Source: Macrotrachela quadricornifera (Eukaryota; Rotifera; Eurotatoria; Philodinida; Philodinidae). From it: 64,000 nucleotides of DNA. Where the stretch lies: assembly GCA_022393335.1 (NCBI GenBank), contig JAJEKB010018387.1, forward strand, positions 1 to 64,000, in the 5' to 3' direction. Each line of letters begins with the position of its first letter. Within the stretch, counting starts at the first letter, position 1. Shown in pieces: positions 33,874 through 47,720 of this stretch. The position numbers and the translations under genes are program-made. The notes under the pieces were generated by a model that was not told the DNA's origin, did not search any database, and saw only the letters and a program-made list of their open reading frames with translations.

Positions 33874-36800
33874 AACGTCGTCAATCTTTGGACTTTTACA
33901 GAATTACAGAATTACAGAAATTCACTATCAACTGTGAAAACTAATAAGAAATAATTATGTGACTTTTATGTAACACATATAATATTATTTTATATAAGAC
34001 CAAAAAGAATTGTCTTACAGTTCATTAGTTGAAAATATTAAGTTTATGTCCAACATATGATCGGACTCAAGTTTCAAAAGTTTAACCCGTACATAACTCT
34101 AGTATTTGTACATTACTATTTTTTCTCTATTTTCCATAACAATTCATATATATGTATGTTCAAGGTTGTAGTGAACTAATTAGTTGTCAGATGTTTCACT
34201 TTTCATTATTTTTCTCGAAATGTTATTTCTTGATGCTATGAAATAAAGCAGAAGATTCGTTTTCTTATTCGATCTGTCGCTAAATTGAATGAATGATGTT
34301 GTTTGGAAGATGAGGAAAAGCTGAGTTAAAAATAACGCTTGAATTTCCCTTGTATCAATGATTAGTATTAATAATGGTACTAATTAAATTATGTATAGAT
34401 ATTGTAGAATAAAAAAAGAAGTGTTAATTCATCGAGATTATCCAATATCTGATAAACGAATTCAATGAATATTGTATGAACAAACAGTTTAATATTATCA
34501 GTCATTGATCTTACTTTTTTTTTTACTTGTCATGAAGCATCTTTTGTTGAAATAGGTATCAATCAAAGTGATATATTATCTGTTGAATATAGTTTTTTCG
34601 CATCCTACGTTATAAATGTTTCGTGTTTATGCAATTTTATATTTGTATAGATAAGTATAAAGTATAACAAACAGTAAAATGAGGAAGTTTGAAAGAGGCA
34701 ATTGCAGATTAATTTTATTATCTTTAAATTATTTGAATACTTTTTATTTTTATTATTTATTAAATTAAATTAATTATTCATTATATTTTATTAGACATTT
34801 TTTACCATTTCTTTCTCGTGTAAATTATTTTGCATGATCTAATTATGCTTTATAACACTGAAACTAATTAAGTTATTGAAAGTTTTGATTATGCGCACTA
34901 TATATGAGCACGATCAACTGCTCGGAGGCGCCATCAATGTTTTCCCTTTTCTGAAAGAAAGGGTTCTACGGCCGTAAATTCCTTTAAAGCTTGTTTGTCT
35001 GTCCTAACCAATCAGAAAACAGCAACAATTATATCGATAATAATAGAATGTAATAGTTCCTAAAAATGTTCCCAAAGGTTTTTAGGGCCGAGAAATCGAA
35101 TGGTATCATTAATTTTTGAATTTTTTGAAATAATTTTTTTACTAAAAGAAGACTTTTTACGAAATAACGACTTGTCTCGTGAATTGGAGGAGGGTTCATA
35201 TAACATAAAATAAGCTTGTAGTTATACAAGTACGTTCTCTTCTAGAGTTTCTCTGTATTTTTCTGTATCCAAGTCAATCTGAAAATGTTCTCAGCTAGAT
35301 TAATATCAGAAGCTTGTAATAGTCTAGTTGAAAACTATATCAATGGCAATGTTGGAAAAGATTTCGCATCTAGAGTCATATTACTGGTTAATAATAAGTT
35401 GCCAAAAAATTAGTTATTAGTTTTACTTTTTTTACCTAAGAAGTTTGATCGAAGATGGTCAAAGATCAATAAATGAAAAGTGAATTGGTTTGCCAAATAA
35501 TTAATAGTAAATAATATAAACTATCTTCAGTAAAACTCCACCAGACACAATTGACTATGAAGAATCGAAATCTAGAGTTAATTTTTCAATATTGGTAGGT
35601 ATTAAATAATGATAAATTAGTAAATCATCGTTTTTAATAAAGCTTGATTGATCGTTATCGGGCACGGAAATTATGAATTCGAAGTTAGTAAAAATGTCTG
35701 CGATCTATTTCTTAGCTTTCTCTGATGAACTGTTTGTTATTTCAAGCTTGGCTCACGGATATTCGTAGGTCGTGAATCTATTTTTGATATTGATTTTAAT
35801 ATAACCAATCTTCTTTGTTGATTACTATATGTCGGATGTTTGAGTGAAATGTACACCAAAATATGTAAAAAACGAAGTGACTGTTGAAATTCTGTTGTTG
35901 AGTCTCCATAGATATCAACCGTAAAATTACATTCCAAAATAGACGAAGCTCTTTCGTAGGAAATACCCAGTAGCTTTTTGAGAAGAATTTAAACAAGATG
36001 CATCCATTATTTTCAAAGCTGAACTAATAGCGGCGTAAAATATGCAAACAGCTAATCATGAGTGGTCAATCGCAGGAAGGCCGAAGAACGACTAGACGTT
36101 GGTTTAAAAGTTTTATCGTAAGTTCAATAAATGAGAGTTGAAGCACTTTGAGAAAATGGCGAATTCTTCGATTCATGAGGTAAAATAAATTTTTGTTCGA
36201 CGCCTGACGTAAAAAGGACCTATTCATTAAAGAACTTCTCAATTTTAATATGGTATTATTTGCTTGTTGTGATTCCGAACATCAGGCATTTTTTAACATC
36301 AGGAGATCGTAACGAACAAATACCACGGGAAGTTCCAATAAGTTGGGATGAAATGTTGTATTCCCGTTTTCTTGACTGAGAGGGAGAGTCATGTGAAAAA
36401 CATAATTCTGTGTGTATGTACTTGCTCAGGTTACAAGGTCAGGCTAAAGTAACTTAGCTGAAATCAATGGGAATGTTACGTTTATGTCTCAGTTTTTCGT
36501 TATGAACCTCGGTTGAATTATAGTTCAAGCAACTCATGTCAGTACTCTATCAATACACTACAAGTAACGCTCGTTTAAAGACTCACTCAGCTCTTTCTCG
36601 TAGAAATCATTTTTCTAAACTACCGTCAAGATATTCATTTATAATAAATGCTGTGCCTATTCCTCAATTGGAATTATCGTATGTCAATTTCACGAATATA
36701 GAACACTTATATACATCACTTGATAATTATATCTAAATTTTAAGTCACAATTTTCAATATAAGCTTTCTATAAGACAATCATTTTATAATGATATCATTT

Positions 36801-39800
36801 TGGTTCTCTGAGATGATTGGGGTGATTTTCAGCTCAAATTCTGGATATATACGTATAACAATTTTAAATTAATCAAAGCCGGTCTAGTTCATATTCAAAT
36901 GTATCTTTTAGTAGATTTAATTTTTTCTTTTGTTAGATTAGATATTTTTATTCATTTTTAATATGTTGATAAATTGGAGTAAAATTTATCGAACGAATTT
37001 TTCGATATTAATATAATTGAAACATTTTCAAATCTTAATTATTAATTTCAGCAACTTATAAACTATATACAAATATTTATAAACAATATTTACTTAATAA
37101 TAAATATGAAATATTGATTAGAAGGATTCTTCACACCTATCTCATTGATTATTGCTACTGATGAACAATTCACTAGTATTGAATATTTTGTTATTAATCA
37201 TAACTGTACTTTTAAGGAATTTCCTAACTTAATATGTCATACATCTGAGCTTTTCTGTTTAGTTTTGATGAGTCTATCTGAAAACCATGGAAAGAAAGAA
37301 ATTCTATTTATAGTTAGTTTTTCTAACTTAACATATCTTTCTGTTAGCGATGACGAGTATCCTCGGTACTGTTTCTTTTTCTTCTCTGCTATGCATCACT
37401 TTTAGAGACATTCTTTCTCCTTTCCATTCATATAGTGTTTTTTGTTCCTTCGTTTCATGTACTGTTTTTCGAGAAAGAATGTTATCTTTGATACCATACT
37501 TTCTCTGTTTCTTTTTCTTATATGTGTGTGCAGTCTGTTTTCATATTCATTCATCGATAAGTGTACCTGCAGGCAAAGCTTAGCTAGAGAGAGAGAGCTC
37601 ACACTTTCAATAGAAATATTTAATGATTTCAAAATATTCATTATAGAAATAAATCAAATGTCATTCGAAAGTTTTACCTTGTTATTACTTTCTTAGAAGA
37701 TAAAGATTATCTTAATGTTGATTGATGAGAATGATAAAGTTTAGATTATTTGCTAAATTAAAAGGATTTTATTCATAATAATACGATTGACTCTCGAATA
37801 AAAATGAAATATCAAGACACAATTATTTATACAACAAAACTATTTCTTTATTGTAGAATCTGTTAGCGTCAATAGAGATCACTCTATTAACGCTGACGTC
37901 TAGTTACGTATATTATACATTGTTAGTGTTTCCTTCCTCTACATATATATGACATATATCCTCTTCTCTTTTTTCTTCTATTCTTTGTCTTTTTCTATGT
38001 ACTATTTTTTTCCTCTTCTTATTCCTCTTAATATTCTATATATATTCCTTTTATTCGATCCTCTTCATTCCCATTATTATCATTGGTATTGTTATATCTC
38101 GTTTCCCTTCTCTATTGTCATATCTTTTCCCGGTTCTATTATAAATAAAATCTTTCTTCTGTATTCTCCCAAATATCTTTTATCTTATTATATCAAGGTG
38201 GGTAAGTTGCTTTTCATTATTTTACGTATGTGTTCTCCTTCCGATAGTAGACCGGGAAGATTCGTTCATAGTGTTAAGCCTTGATCTAGACTTATGGCAG
38301 AAGTCAGTCCACACGAGAACCAAATTTTTATGTCTAAAACGTTTATTTATATGGAATTATCTAGAAAAAAAGATGATCTTATCAACTAGTTTATTTTATT
38401 ATTAAAGGATGATTCCATGAATATCAATTAATTATAGTTGAATATTAGGTAATAAGTAACGGTATAAAAATAAATAGGAATTCATTAAGATGATAGGAAA
38501 AGAATAAGATTTAGTTTTATATCAAACTATAGTTTGTTTATCAGAAAGAGAAAACAAAACATTCAAATATCATTCACATCTTCAGGCCATACTTGATCTT
38601 TTGGTATCGTCTTTTCTACTGTTCTTATATGTGACTGAAGAAGGGTGGGAAAGATTACAGATTGCGAATGAATTATGTGCCTTCTGTCAATAAAGACAAG
38701 CAACATACTGATCTAATCTCTAAACAACGTTATTTCCTTACAATACTAATCCCTTTATTGAAGGAAGATTCATATGAAATAAAATAAGTTTATCGTCTTG
38801 TGGTCTTGCGTCAAGTTAAAAGAACATCAGCATAAAGGTCAATCAATAGTTACAGATTTACAATATATAGCTCTCGTCGAATCAGGCTTCTTCGATCTCA
38901 AAGTTCAGTCATTCATGTGTTTTCTTCCTTTCATTCTTCATATGATGTTTTCCCTAATTGAAATGATGAAAATAGCTTGACGTGGCAATATTCAATAATG
39001 ACGGATGATTTTAGAATGAAACATAATGAATCGATCAAATGTCAGTCTTTTCTACTATAACATCAATTGATCCGATCATAAGAATGTTTTATATGAGAAT
39101 CACACTGGAAAATTAAACGAGATCGATTGTGTTCTCTACTCGTTTCGTCTAATATCTGGAACAGTTGAAGTAGTAAAACTTTGTAGTAGAGTAATATAGA
39201 TGAACATCGAAGATTAGAGAAGAGTTGTCGTCATAACATTTAGAGACTACTATCGTTCACAAAAAAATATTTCTACTTGATCATATATATAGTTGTATGA
39301 ATTAATAACCTGAATATTGTAGCATAAAACACATCAGAAAAAGGCGAAGAAAAGTATATAACAATAATGTATAGGTTTTTTCGGTATACATTTATTTGTT
39401 TAGCAATAGTTTTTAATATAGAACTCAATTGAAATCGATAGATAATGAGCACAAAAAGATGAAAACCTTGACATCTCATTATATAAAAGTCTAAAACTAA
39501 GAATATAATATTCAATCATGTAGTCAAATAAAATGCGAGGATGTCACTCATTAAACTAATCTAGTCTTCTCCGTTGCTAAGGAAAAATCTTTCTCAGCAA
39601 TGCTTGTTAATAGAAAAAAGGATAGGATTATTTTATTTTTTTTAGTGTGCTCTGGTCTAGAATAGCTTGAAATTCTTTTGAATTATTCATTACTCAATTT
39701 TAACTAAAGATGTCGATAGTGAGAAGTGCGTCTAGTATTAATAGGCTCAACGAAAACGACTTTTTTTCTGAGGAGCAGTATACCATTATGTATACATACA

Positions 39801-40972
39801 AATTCACGTGTGACTGAAAAATATGGAATAATTATCAAATCAAAAAATCATTGTAATTCTCAATTAATTATAATATCTGCTAATGAATGATACATATATC
39901 TATGTACGTTCAATTTCGAACTTAGTGCATATATCAAATACAGTCAAAATATTTTACTTAAAACTAATATATTCAATTGTCAGTTGATTTGAACACATAC
40001 GTTAATCATATTCTAAGACAATTTATCTTTTTTACAAGATCCTTTATGTTCATATTTTATAATTAAAAATTTGTTTTATCGCCTCTTTAATCATGTCAGT
40101 ACGGCCACCATTGTTTGTAAAAGGCGCCAGACGGCAATAGAGTATGTTCTCTTACTCTTTTTTACTCTTTTTTTTCGTTTCTTTTTGCATCTCGCGAGCG
40201 TGGCCTTCAAAGGAGACAAGCAGCATCTTAATATAACATTTACGATAGGAGGAATATTTAATGTGTTTAACAAGTACTTTTTGTGTTTCATTTTTTCTAC
40301 GACTGCTCTTCAGCGATTGCACACAGATTTAACATGCGTCGAAGGTTCTACTCATTTTCCCGTCCTGTGCTCACTCGTCTTTTCTGATACACAGGATTCC
40401 CAGCTCCTATGAACGGAAAATCACATCGGATTCCTCATCCATAGAAACATAGGAACACATAGTAACTTGTCTCAAAATTAAAGCAATGGTACGTCTAAAC
40501 ACGAACGTACCAACCAAAAGATGAAGCAGCATACGTTTGCATTTTCGACTTAGACAAAAGCGGCATATTGTTGAGTGTTCTGTAAGATTCTTTGACGATT
40601 TCGCGTAGGTTCAATGAGTAATATATGTACAAGTTCGTGTAATAGAGCGCACTGCTAAATTCATTTCATGTTAATACGAAAGTCATAATTAATTTATTGA
40701 AATACGAATTTGTTTTTGTCTATTTCTTGTTTTATTTTAGATGGAGCTATTATATTTTTTAATTCTTTAGATGTTCTTCGAGTTGATGGTTTTTAACCTT
40801 CAATGTCATTGCATTGTAATTCAAAAATCACTTTTCTTGGACTTAATATTCCTTTCTCTCTATACATTCTTAAATTAGAAGACGAGGCTATCGGAAATCA
40901 ATATGGCTTCATGACATATTTGTACGATTATCACGTAGACAATCGTTTCCTTCTTGATTTTTTTCAATTTTA
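33874..40972. other. Gene-poor 7 kb; only repeat fragments recognised
   Basis: I found no exon with recognisable homology. Fragments of the dispersed repeat lie at 35030-35240, near 36375-36450 and near 38755-38900. ORFs at 37350-37696 and 37949-38284 are Phe/Ser/Tyr-rich readings of T-rich DNA with no domain. The ORF at 40071-40412 shows no recognisable family. An unknown short-exon gene could be missed by eye. Confidence 0.4.
35030..35240 (-). repeat. Copy of the dispersed repeat, reverse orientation
   Basis: In reverse complement it includes ttatatgaaccctcctcc and a run matching the aatcgaatggcattg region of the copy at 28870-29400. It lacks coding capacity. Confidence 0.55.
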
Positions 40973-42841
40973 ATGATGCCACGATGGCTACCTGTGTTAT
41001 TCATCAGTTTATCGATGATATTTGCATACCATGACAAACAACAATTTTCTAGCCGACCTCGTCTTCTTATCGTTTCTTTCGATGGTAATATAGATAGCAC
41101 AATAATTATTTTTTGTTTCTAATTCAGCGAGTTTGTTTTAAAGGATTTAGTCATGATTACCTGAGTAAATATTTACTTCCGACATTTAATAAATTTCGTA
41201 ATGAAGGTGTACATGCTACACATGGAATGCGACCAACATTCACAACTGTGACTTTTCCAAATCATATTTCAATTGCTACAGGTATTTATGTTTTATCTGA
41301 TGTACAAGCAGAAAAATATAGACATAACTAAATATAGGAATGTATCAAGATGATCATGGAATCGTACACAATAAATTCATTGATCAACATCTTGGAAAAA
41401 CTATTTCAATGAGTATGCATATAATTTTGTCTTATTTTTTATATCAAAAATGATTGAGTAGATAGTCGTGATGAAGGACAATGGTCTGATCCAAAAGTTG
41501 AACCTCTGTGGATCACTGCAACTAAACAGGTTGAAAAAATTCATCTGTTAAGAATACTACCAAATAAATACTGTTTTCAAATATTTTTCAGAATAAAAAA
41601 TCAGCTGTACTCTTCTGGCCAGGATGTCACAATCATTTTAATGGCATTCGTCCACTCATTTATAGTTGGTCATATACAGATCATATACCATTTCGTGAGA
41701 AGATCGATAATGCTATGTCCTATTTTCGTCAACTTTCCATGCAACTCGTCATGCTCTATCATTAGTAAGTTTCTGACAAAACAAATAATAAAAGTATTTT
41801 CTGAAATTTATACATAACAAACTAAAGTGAACCTGACAAGCAAGGTCACATCTATGGTCCAAATTCAAGTGAAGTACACAAGATGGTGAGTTAAAATTTA
41901 TATCGTAATTACATTTCGATTTAATGATTTGAAATGAAACGATTAAATGCTATATATTACCCTTAAATAATGATGCTAAATTGATTTAGTCATTTTTCTT
42001 ATGTAGCTAAACCAACTCGATAATGATGTGAAATATTTGCTGGCTAGAGTGAAGAATGAACTTGACGATAATTTAAATATTATGTTTGTATCTGATCATG
42101 TATGTAGAAAAGAATTTGAAAGTATCGAATATTTAAGTTAATATTTCTCAATTCTAGGGTATGGCTGAAGTAAAACAAGTTATTCGACCATTTTCTGATG
42201 GATATATCAGTCGATCAATGGTCAAAACAAACATTCTTTCTGGTGCATTTTTAGCTGTTATTCCACATATTGGAAAAGTGAATAATATATCTACGAATTT
42301 TTCTTATCTTTTTCATATTTATTAAATAGACTAAACAAGTTATTCATGGTCTTAGTCGAATTCCTAATGTAACTGTATATACACGTAATACATTACCTGA
42401 TCGATTCCACTATTCAAAACCAACTAGTCGGCTTGGTAAAATTTTTGTGATACCGAACAAGGAAGGTGTTATTTTTTCTATCGTGAGTAATAACATGACA
42501 CTGTCAATAGAATATTATTTTTGTTATAGAGTAGAAAAAAATCTTCATATCCAAATAAAGGTAATCATGGTTGGGATAATACATATCGATCTATGCAAGC
42601 TATATTTATGGCTCGTGGTCCTTCTTTTAATCAACCAATTCATATTCATTCTCTCAACAATGTCGATATTTATCATATTGCTTGTCGTATTCTTGGACTA
42701 ACTCCAAATCCATTTGCTACTGCTGGTTCTCTTAGCAATCTCACTAAGATATTCCGTTCGACAGCAAACTCGACAAATCGATGTTCTTTATTATTCATAT
42801 ATCTCTCATCAATCTTATTTATCTTAATATTTAACTTTTAA
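40973..42841 (+). CDS. Ecto-nucleotide pyrophosphatase/phosphodiesterase (ENPP-like)
   Basis: Ten exons: 40973-41084, 41144-41281, 41338-41412, 41462-41529, 41592-41764, 41828-41885, 42007-42099, 42158-42277, 42330-42482, 42530-42841. All junctions keep phase and give 433 residues. A signal peptide (LPVLFISLSMIFA) is followed by the zinc-site pieces in family order. These are LLIVSFDGFSHDYL, the Thr nucleophile in TVTFPNHISIATG, EPDKQGHIYGP, FVSDHGM and GNHGWDN. The family hydrolyses phosphodiester or pyrophosphate bonds of nucleotides or phospholipids outside the cell. The tail ends in a hydrophobic stretch (SLLFIYLSSILFILIFNF), as in GPI-anchored members. No somatomedin or nuclease-like domain is present, so it resembles the short ENPP4-7 group. 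No key residue is missing. A second ATG at 40976 is equally possible. Confidence 0.93.
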
Positions 42842-44649
42842 CAACTGTACAAATTATTTCCCAGAGAGAGACAGATAATCATAAGGTGATCTTTATCCAT
42901 ATTTAAATTTGATACTTGAAATATTCAAATGACCATAGCGAGTTAATTATTATAAGAAAATGTTTTACTCTGATAGTATCATCATCTATGCATCAACTCT
43001 TTCTTTCTATTATTATTCAACATGGGTGCAAGAATAGTTTGGCTTTGAGTGTTCCCGATCTAAGTTTTTATTCAGCGATTTTCTAGAATAGTAAGAGGAA
43101 AAAATAGTGTTATTCGTAGTAATTATTTATAACCTTTTCAGGATTCTATTTCATGTAGTTCCAATAACATAGTGTTTTGTTTATGCAGATATTGTCGTTT
43201 TTTAGGCATATGAAAGACAATTCCTCAAAACCGTATGATCAAGGAAGAGAACGCTATATTTTTTACTTATAGAAATGGAAAACTTGCTTTCATTTGAACT
43301 GTTCATATTTCACTGAGAATTTTTTTGATTATTATAAGAAAATAATATGGCTTTCAGAGGTCGTCTTTCATATGATGCAAATAACACCATATTGTACGCA
43401 GAACATAGTAGAAAAAAACTCATTAGTCTCAGCAGTAGGATAGACAATGCTATAGTAGTGATATGTTTCTTCTTTTCTGTCAATATTCTTATACGTGTCT
43501 TTGGCGAAAGTAGTCTTATATCACAACAGATCGTAACAAGTCTAAGCAAGAAATAGATGAACATACACTATTTCTAAATAAGATTTATTTTTGTGTATTC
43601 GTGTGATAATTTAATTTTTATATTGATTATTTGCTATTAGGTATTATATTTCATATATTTTACCGTTCCTATTTCCCATTGTGTTAATCTTACCTTCAGA
43701 AAAATACAAACGAACAATGAATAAAGAAAGTTGCAAGATGAAAGTTCGAAATAATATGTTGAATATTAATTAAACATTATTGATGTATGTGATAATAAAC
43801 ATTTATCCAATTCGATACATTTCTATTAATATTTTTTTATGTTCTTTATCATTAAAATAAATTGTTAACTGAATAACAAATTCAAAATATCTATGTGAAA
43901 ATAATATTTCATCAATTTGAATTTTACTTAAATACTCATATCAATGAATAAATCTGATATTAATTTGACCATAATCTGACATTAATCGATCGATAAATTG
44001 ATCATAAAATAAATGTTTGCCTTTAAAATGATATGTTGATGATAATCACTACTATTATCATCAATTCCCATTCATTCACAACTACCATCATTAATTCTAT
44101 TGATGTGTTTTGTAGTAGATTGAACCAATTTCTCCATCTGATCCAAATGTAATTACCAATTCCATCATATTGATTAATATGAATAGTAATATTGTTCTAC
44201 ATTGAATCTAAGCCATAGGTTTTGTAGCTATAACCTCGACTTCTTGCATTCATGATATAATTCAAGAGAGTAATTTGAAAAATCTGCACAAACGTTGCAA
44301 AATTGAGAGGAGAATAATAATAACAAAAAGGATCGAAAAATACTTGTAAAACAAATTTCATTATTTGAAGTATTTGATTATATTATTTCACCTATCTGAC
44401 GTATAATAAATTATTCAATTAATAGTTACTTCATTCAATGTAGAATCTTTGGAATAATATCATTGGTATCAACTGTAATTTCGAATATCTTTCATACGTG
44501 ATGTCGATCATTATGTTTTCTTATCTGATCAAATTATTTTTTTATTTTTATTTATGATAAATGTATTAATAGTCAGTAGTTTTCTAGAGAACTTTTGAAA
44601 TATGTAGAAAGTTTCAAACAGAAAAAGATAATATAAAAACGATTTTATT
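42842..44649. other. Intergenic; no recognised gene
   Basis: Lies between two convergent genes. The antiparallel ORFs at 43310-43564 and 43347-43556 overlap each other and show no domain. AT-rich throughout. Confidence 0.4.
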
Positions 44650-46634
44650 TTAATAGAAATATTTTCGAAAATTTATCAAAAGAAAACCAATAATTATCAA
44701 TATGTATTCATTTAAAAATAATAGTTGATGAGCACTACTTGGAGTAGTTTGAACATGAGTTGATGTTTTACTAGTTGTTGTCGAACTACTAGTTACTTTT
44801 GTTGTAAATGTTGTTGAACTAGTAGTTATTGTTGTAGTTGTAGTCGTCGTTGTTGTTGTTGTTGTCGTTGTTGGTGTGAAAGTGGCACATTGATCAATTT
44901 GAATATCATCAAAAGCGACTGATACTGGCACTGATTGTGTTTGATTTATATAAAATGCAAATATTTTGTCATAAAAATAGCTATAGACAGGTGCAATAGC
45001 AGTCTGCCATCCTTGACTATCATCTAATGATTTAGACCATATGATTTGTGAAATATAATCAGAAGAATAAAGAATGATAGTTGTTCCATTCTTGCTACCG
45101 GGAGCTGATTTCACATAGTAAGAAAATTGAACACATAAATTAAAATTTTCAACAACAGCTATTGATGTAGATATCATTCCATTATCTGTTGAAGTAAGTG
45201 GCATCTGTCGATTCCAATATAGAAAACCACCAGATGTTGAATTAGTTGTATGATCACGTGTTGGACCAAGATCTTTATAAGGTATTGTATTACCAGTTGA
45301 TAGAGTAAAATTAAATACATTGTTAAATGATTTTCCACTGTTCATCATATCACACATGCTTGAATGATCAAAATCACATGAAAAAGAAAGAAGAGATGGT
45401 TTAGATTGAGAAGGAGGATAGACACATGAGACAATAGCAATATTATCGACAGCAAATGTGCTTGAATAATAATCTCCATTTAACACACGAAATAGAAGTG
45501 AATAATTACCAATTGGTAGACTGACAATACCCCATGTCCTAGTAGAAAAAAAAATTCTATCGATCAATAAATACTTTTTTTTTGTTAGATCATTATCTGA
45601 TGCGCATATCAGAACTACTTCAATCTAGATTTATCATTTACACTTACCATTGATTGAACGTATAACTACAATTAAAGAAAATATACTTTGATAATATGAT
45701 TTCATAAAAATAATATTTACTCATATTGATGAATATCTCCTGTTGGCCATATTTTTTCAACTGTTTGAGATTCGTTGGATGCCCATGAATAGATTGATAA
45801 ATATGATTGATGTTTATTCGGTCCTTGAGTACCGTAATATCGAAAATTTAAACAATAGTATTCATCTGATGTTATTTGAATTTCTCTTTGTGCATGTAGA
45901 TAACCAAGACCTCTTGTAGCATTAGATAATAATGCATAATGACCTGATGCATTTCCAAAAGTAAAATCAACATTTGGTGCTGCATTGTCCATCTTGACAG
46001 CATCACTAGCATTGAGAATTGACCATTGAAATACATATTCAGGTAAGGTAATATAATCATTTGTACATGATGACTCAAAATCACAAGAATATAAAACTTT
46101 CGGTGGTATTGGATGTGGTCCATCGCAATAATCAACTGAAAAATCATCGAATGTTAACGGTTGAGTTGAAACATTCAATCGAATAAATATTTTTAATTCT
46201 TCACTTGGTAAAGTAACATTAATTAATGTCCAATCATTAGTTGATGCATTTTGTCCTGCTGTAGAAAAAAATACACGTGTTAACTGTCCATCATCACCTT
46301 GTCCAACTTGAATATTAAATGGTAAATTAGCACGAAATGTATAGTACCATGTATAAAAACATAAAACACGATCAGTTGACAATGGTAACGGATTAGTTGT
46401 TTGTATTTCTGCCCATTGAGATTGTGGACTAAATTGTGGATTGTAATAACGATAATGACCAGCACTTGTATTTAACGTATGATCATGATTGATACCTTGA
46501 GAATGATTACCATCTGTTAAACCCCAATTGGAATCAAAAGTAAAATCAATACAATCTGTTTCAAAGTCACAATGAAGTATAACTGCATTGTTGAGAAATA
46601 TATTGCATACAAAGATAATTAAAATAAATAACAT
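44650..46634 (-). CDS. Secreted or GPI-anchored protein with three MAM domains
   Basis: Exons on the minus strand are 46634-45721, a micro-exon 45665-45648 (18 nt) and 45538-44650, giving 606 residues. A signal peptide (MLFILIIFVCNIFLNNA) is followed by three MAM-type domains. They begin HCDFETDCIDF, YSCDFESSC and FSCDFDHSSMC. Internal landmarks are DHTLNTSAGHY in the first and RDHTTNSTSGGFLYW in the third, and the domains end with FDDFSVDYC, VDNIAIVSC and FDDIQIDQC. MAM domains mediate adhesion or assembly outside the cell. A Thr-rich stalk (TPTTTTTT…) leads to a hydrophobic C-terminus (EYILIIIGFLLINF) with a few basic residues, consistent with a GPI signal or membrane anchor. There are many N-glycosylation sites. 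Splicing was inferred from phase and from continuity of the second domain (HQYDYTFNQWTWGIV). Confidence 0.87.
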
Positions 46635-46669
46635 TTTAACGAATATCTACTTGTTGCAGTTAGTGTGGA

Positions 46670-46681
46670 CTTATATATAAG
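46670..46681 (-). promoter_or_regulatory. Probable TATA box of the MAM gene
   Basis: ttatatataa lies about 36-47 bp upstream of the ATG at 46634 on the minus strand. That spacing leaves room for only a very short 5' leader. Confidence 0.55.
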
Positions 46682-47449
46682 TGATATTGGTTAAGATGTT
46701 GCATATATGTTATGCAAGAACGTACCTTGATTCACAGGATACTATCTCTATAAAAAAAAGCCAAAAGCAACATTTTCTTTCGTTTCATGCTCTTCTTTTT
46801 ATCAATTCTTTATCACTAATATGAATCATATTTCACAATGAAAATAATAAGAGAAAGATAAGGATATTAGAAATTTAAAATGTAACTTAAAGTTCACTTC
46901 AAAATTCAAATATGTATGATAATTTATCGTGTCTCTAATAAAAACCATCACCATTGAACTAGATTTCAATTAGTACATTATCTATCTCAAGGAGACGACG
47001 TTCATTAGTGAAATTAACAAGAAAAAGGTCTACCAAACAATCGACGTAGCTTGTTGTCACTAGAATAACAATGCCTTGTTTTGGATTAGGTGGAGTACGA
47101 GTTTGTTTGAGAAAAATGTTGTAAACAGGCAACAAGTGAATCTATCTTTTATAGGATTCTATTCTTAATGTAATCACCACTCATCCACCGACAACATCAA
47201 CTTACTATATGAGATAAGATTTGAATATTTGTTTTGATAATAGAGCATTTCGTTGTTGGCAATAATGCACTTGATCGCTGAACGATAATCACATCAATAG
47301 AAAACAATGATCATAAGATCAAGAAAATAGATAGGTACATATTAAAGCAATAAAATATCTAACTAACAACAATCTCTAATACAATAACAATTTATAAAAT
47401 ATGATGTAATCATCTTTTAAACCTCAAAAATTCGATAAACTGTCGGTAT
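46682..47449. other. Intergenic; no recognised gene
   Basis: Upstream of the MAM gene. No exon or repeat that I recognise. Confidence 0.4.
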
Positions 47450-47720
47450 TCCCTCGACTGAAGTGAGGATCATATAAAACACCAAAACGGGAGATTGCAA
47501 AAAAGATTTGACAAGCTGGAAAATGACCCAATTAAGATTTTTCAATGGCACGCTTTGGACCAAGCAGATATTTTTGGCTCCAAGTTTCATAGAATCCGCT
47601 GTTTTCGAGCTCACTCTCTTCACCAATTAGAAGTTTTTCAAGACAGAAGTCAATCCCATTAAGGATTTCCAATGTTGTGCTTTCAATCAATAAAAGTGTT
47701 GCAGCTGAAATAGATTTAGG
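47450..47720. repeat. Copy of the 29 kb dispersed repeat
   Basis: Begins with ttccctcgactgaagtgagg and atcatataaa. Matches the 28870-29400 copy through ctggaaaatgacccaat, ttttcgagctcactctcttc and caccaattag, and aaaagtgttgcagctgaaa. Several substitutions and an internal deletion. The minus ORFs at 47417-47726 are artefacts of this repeat. Confidence 0.75.

Noticed and set aside
37350..38284. Overlapping hydrophobic ORFs rich in Phe, Ser and Tyr
   Set aside because: They come from T-rich low-complexity DNA, overlap on both strands and have no plausible splice or domain evidence.
40071..40412. 113-residue plus ORF upstream of the ENPP gene
   Set aside because: No signal, domain or homology; codon content looks random, and an equal ORF exists on the other strand.
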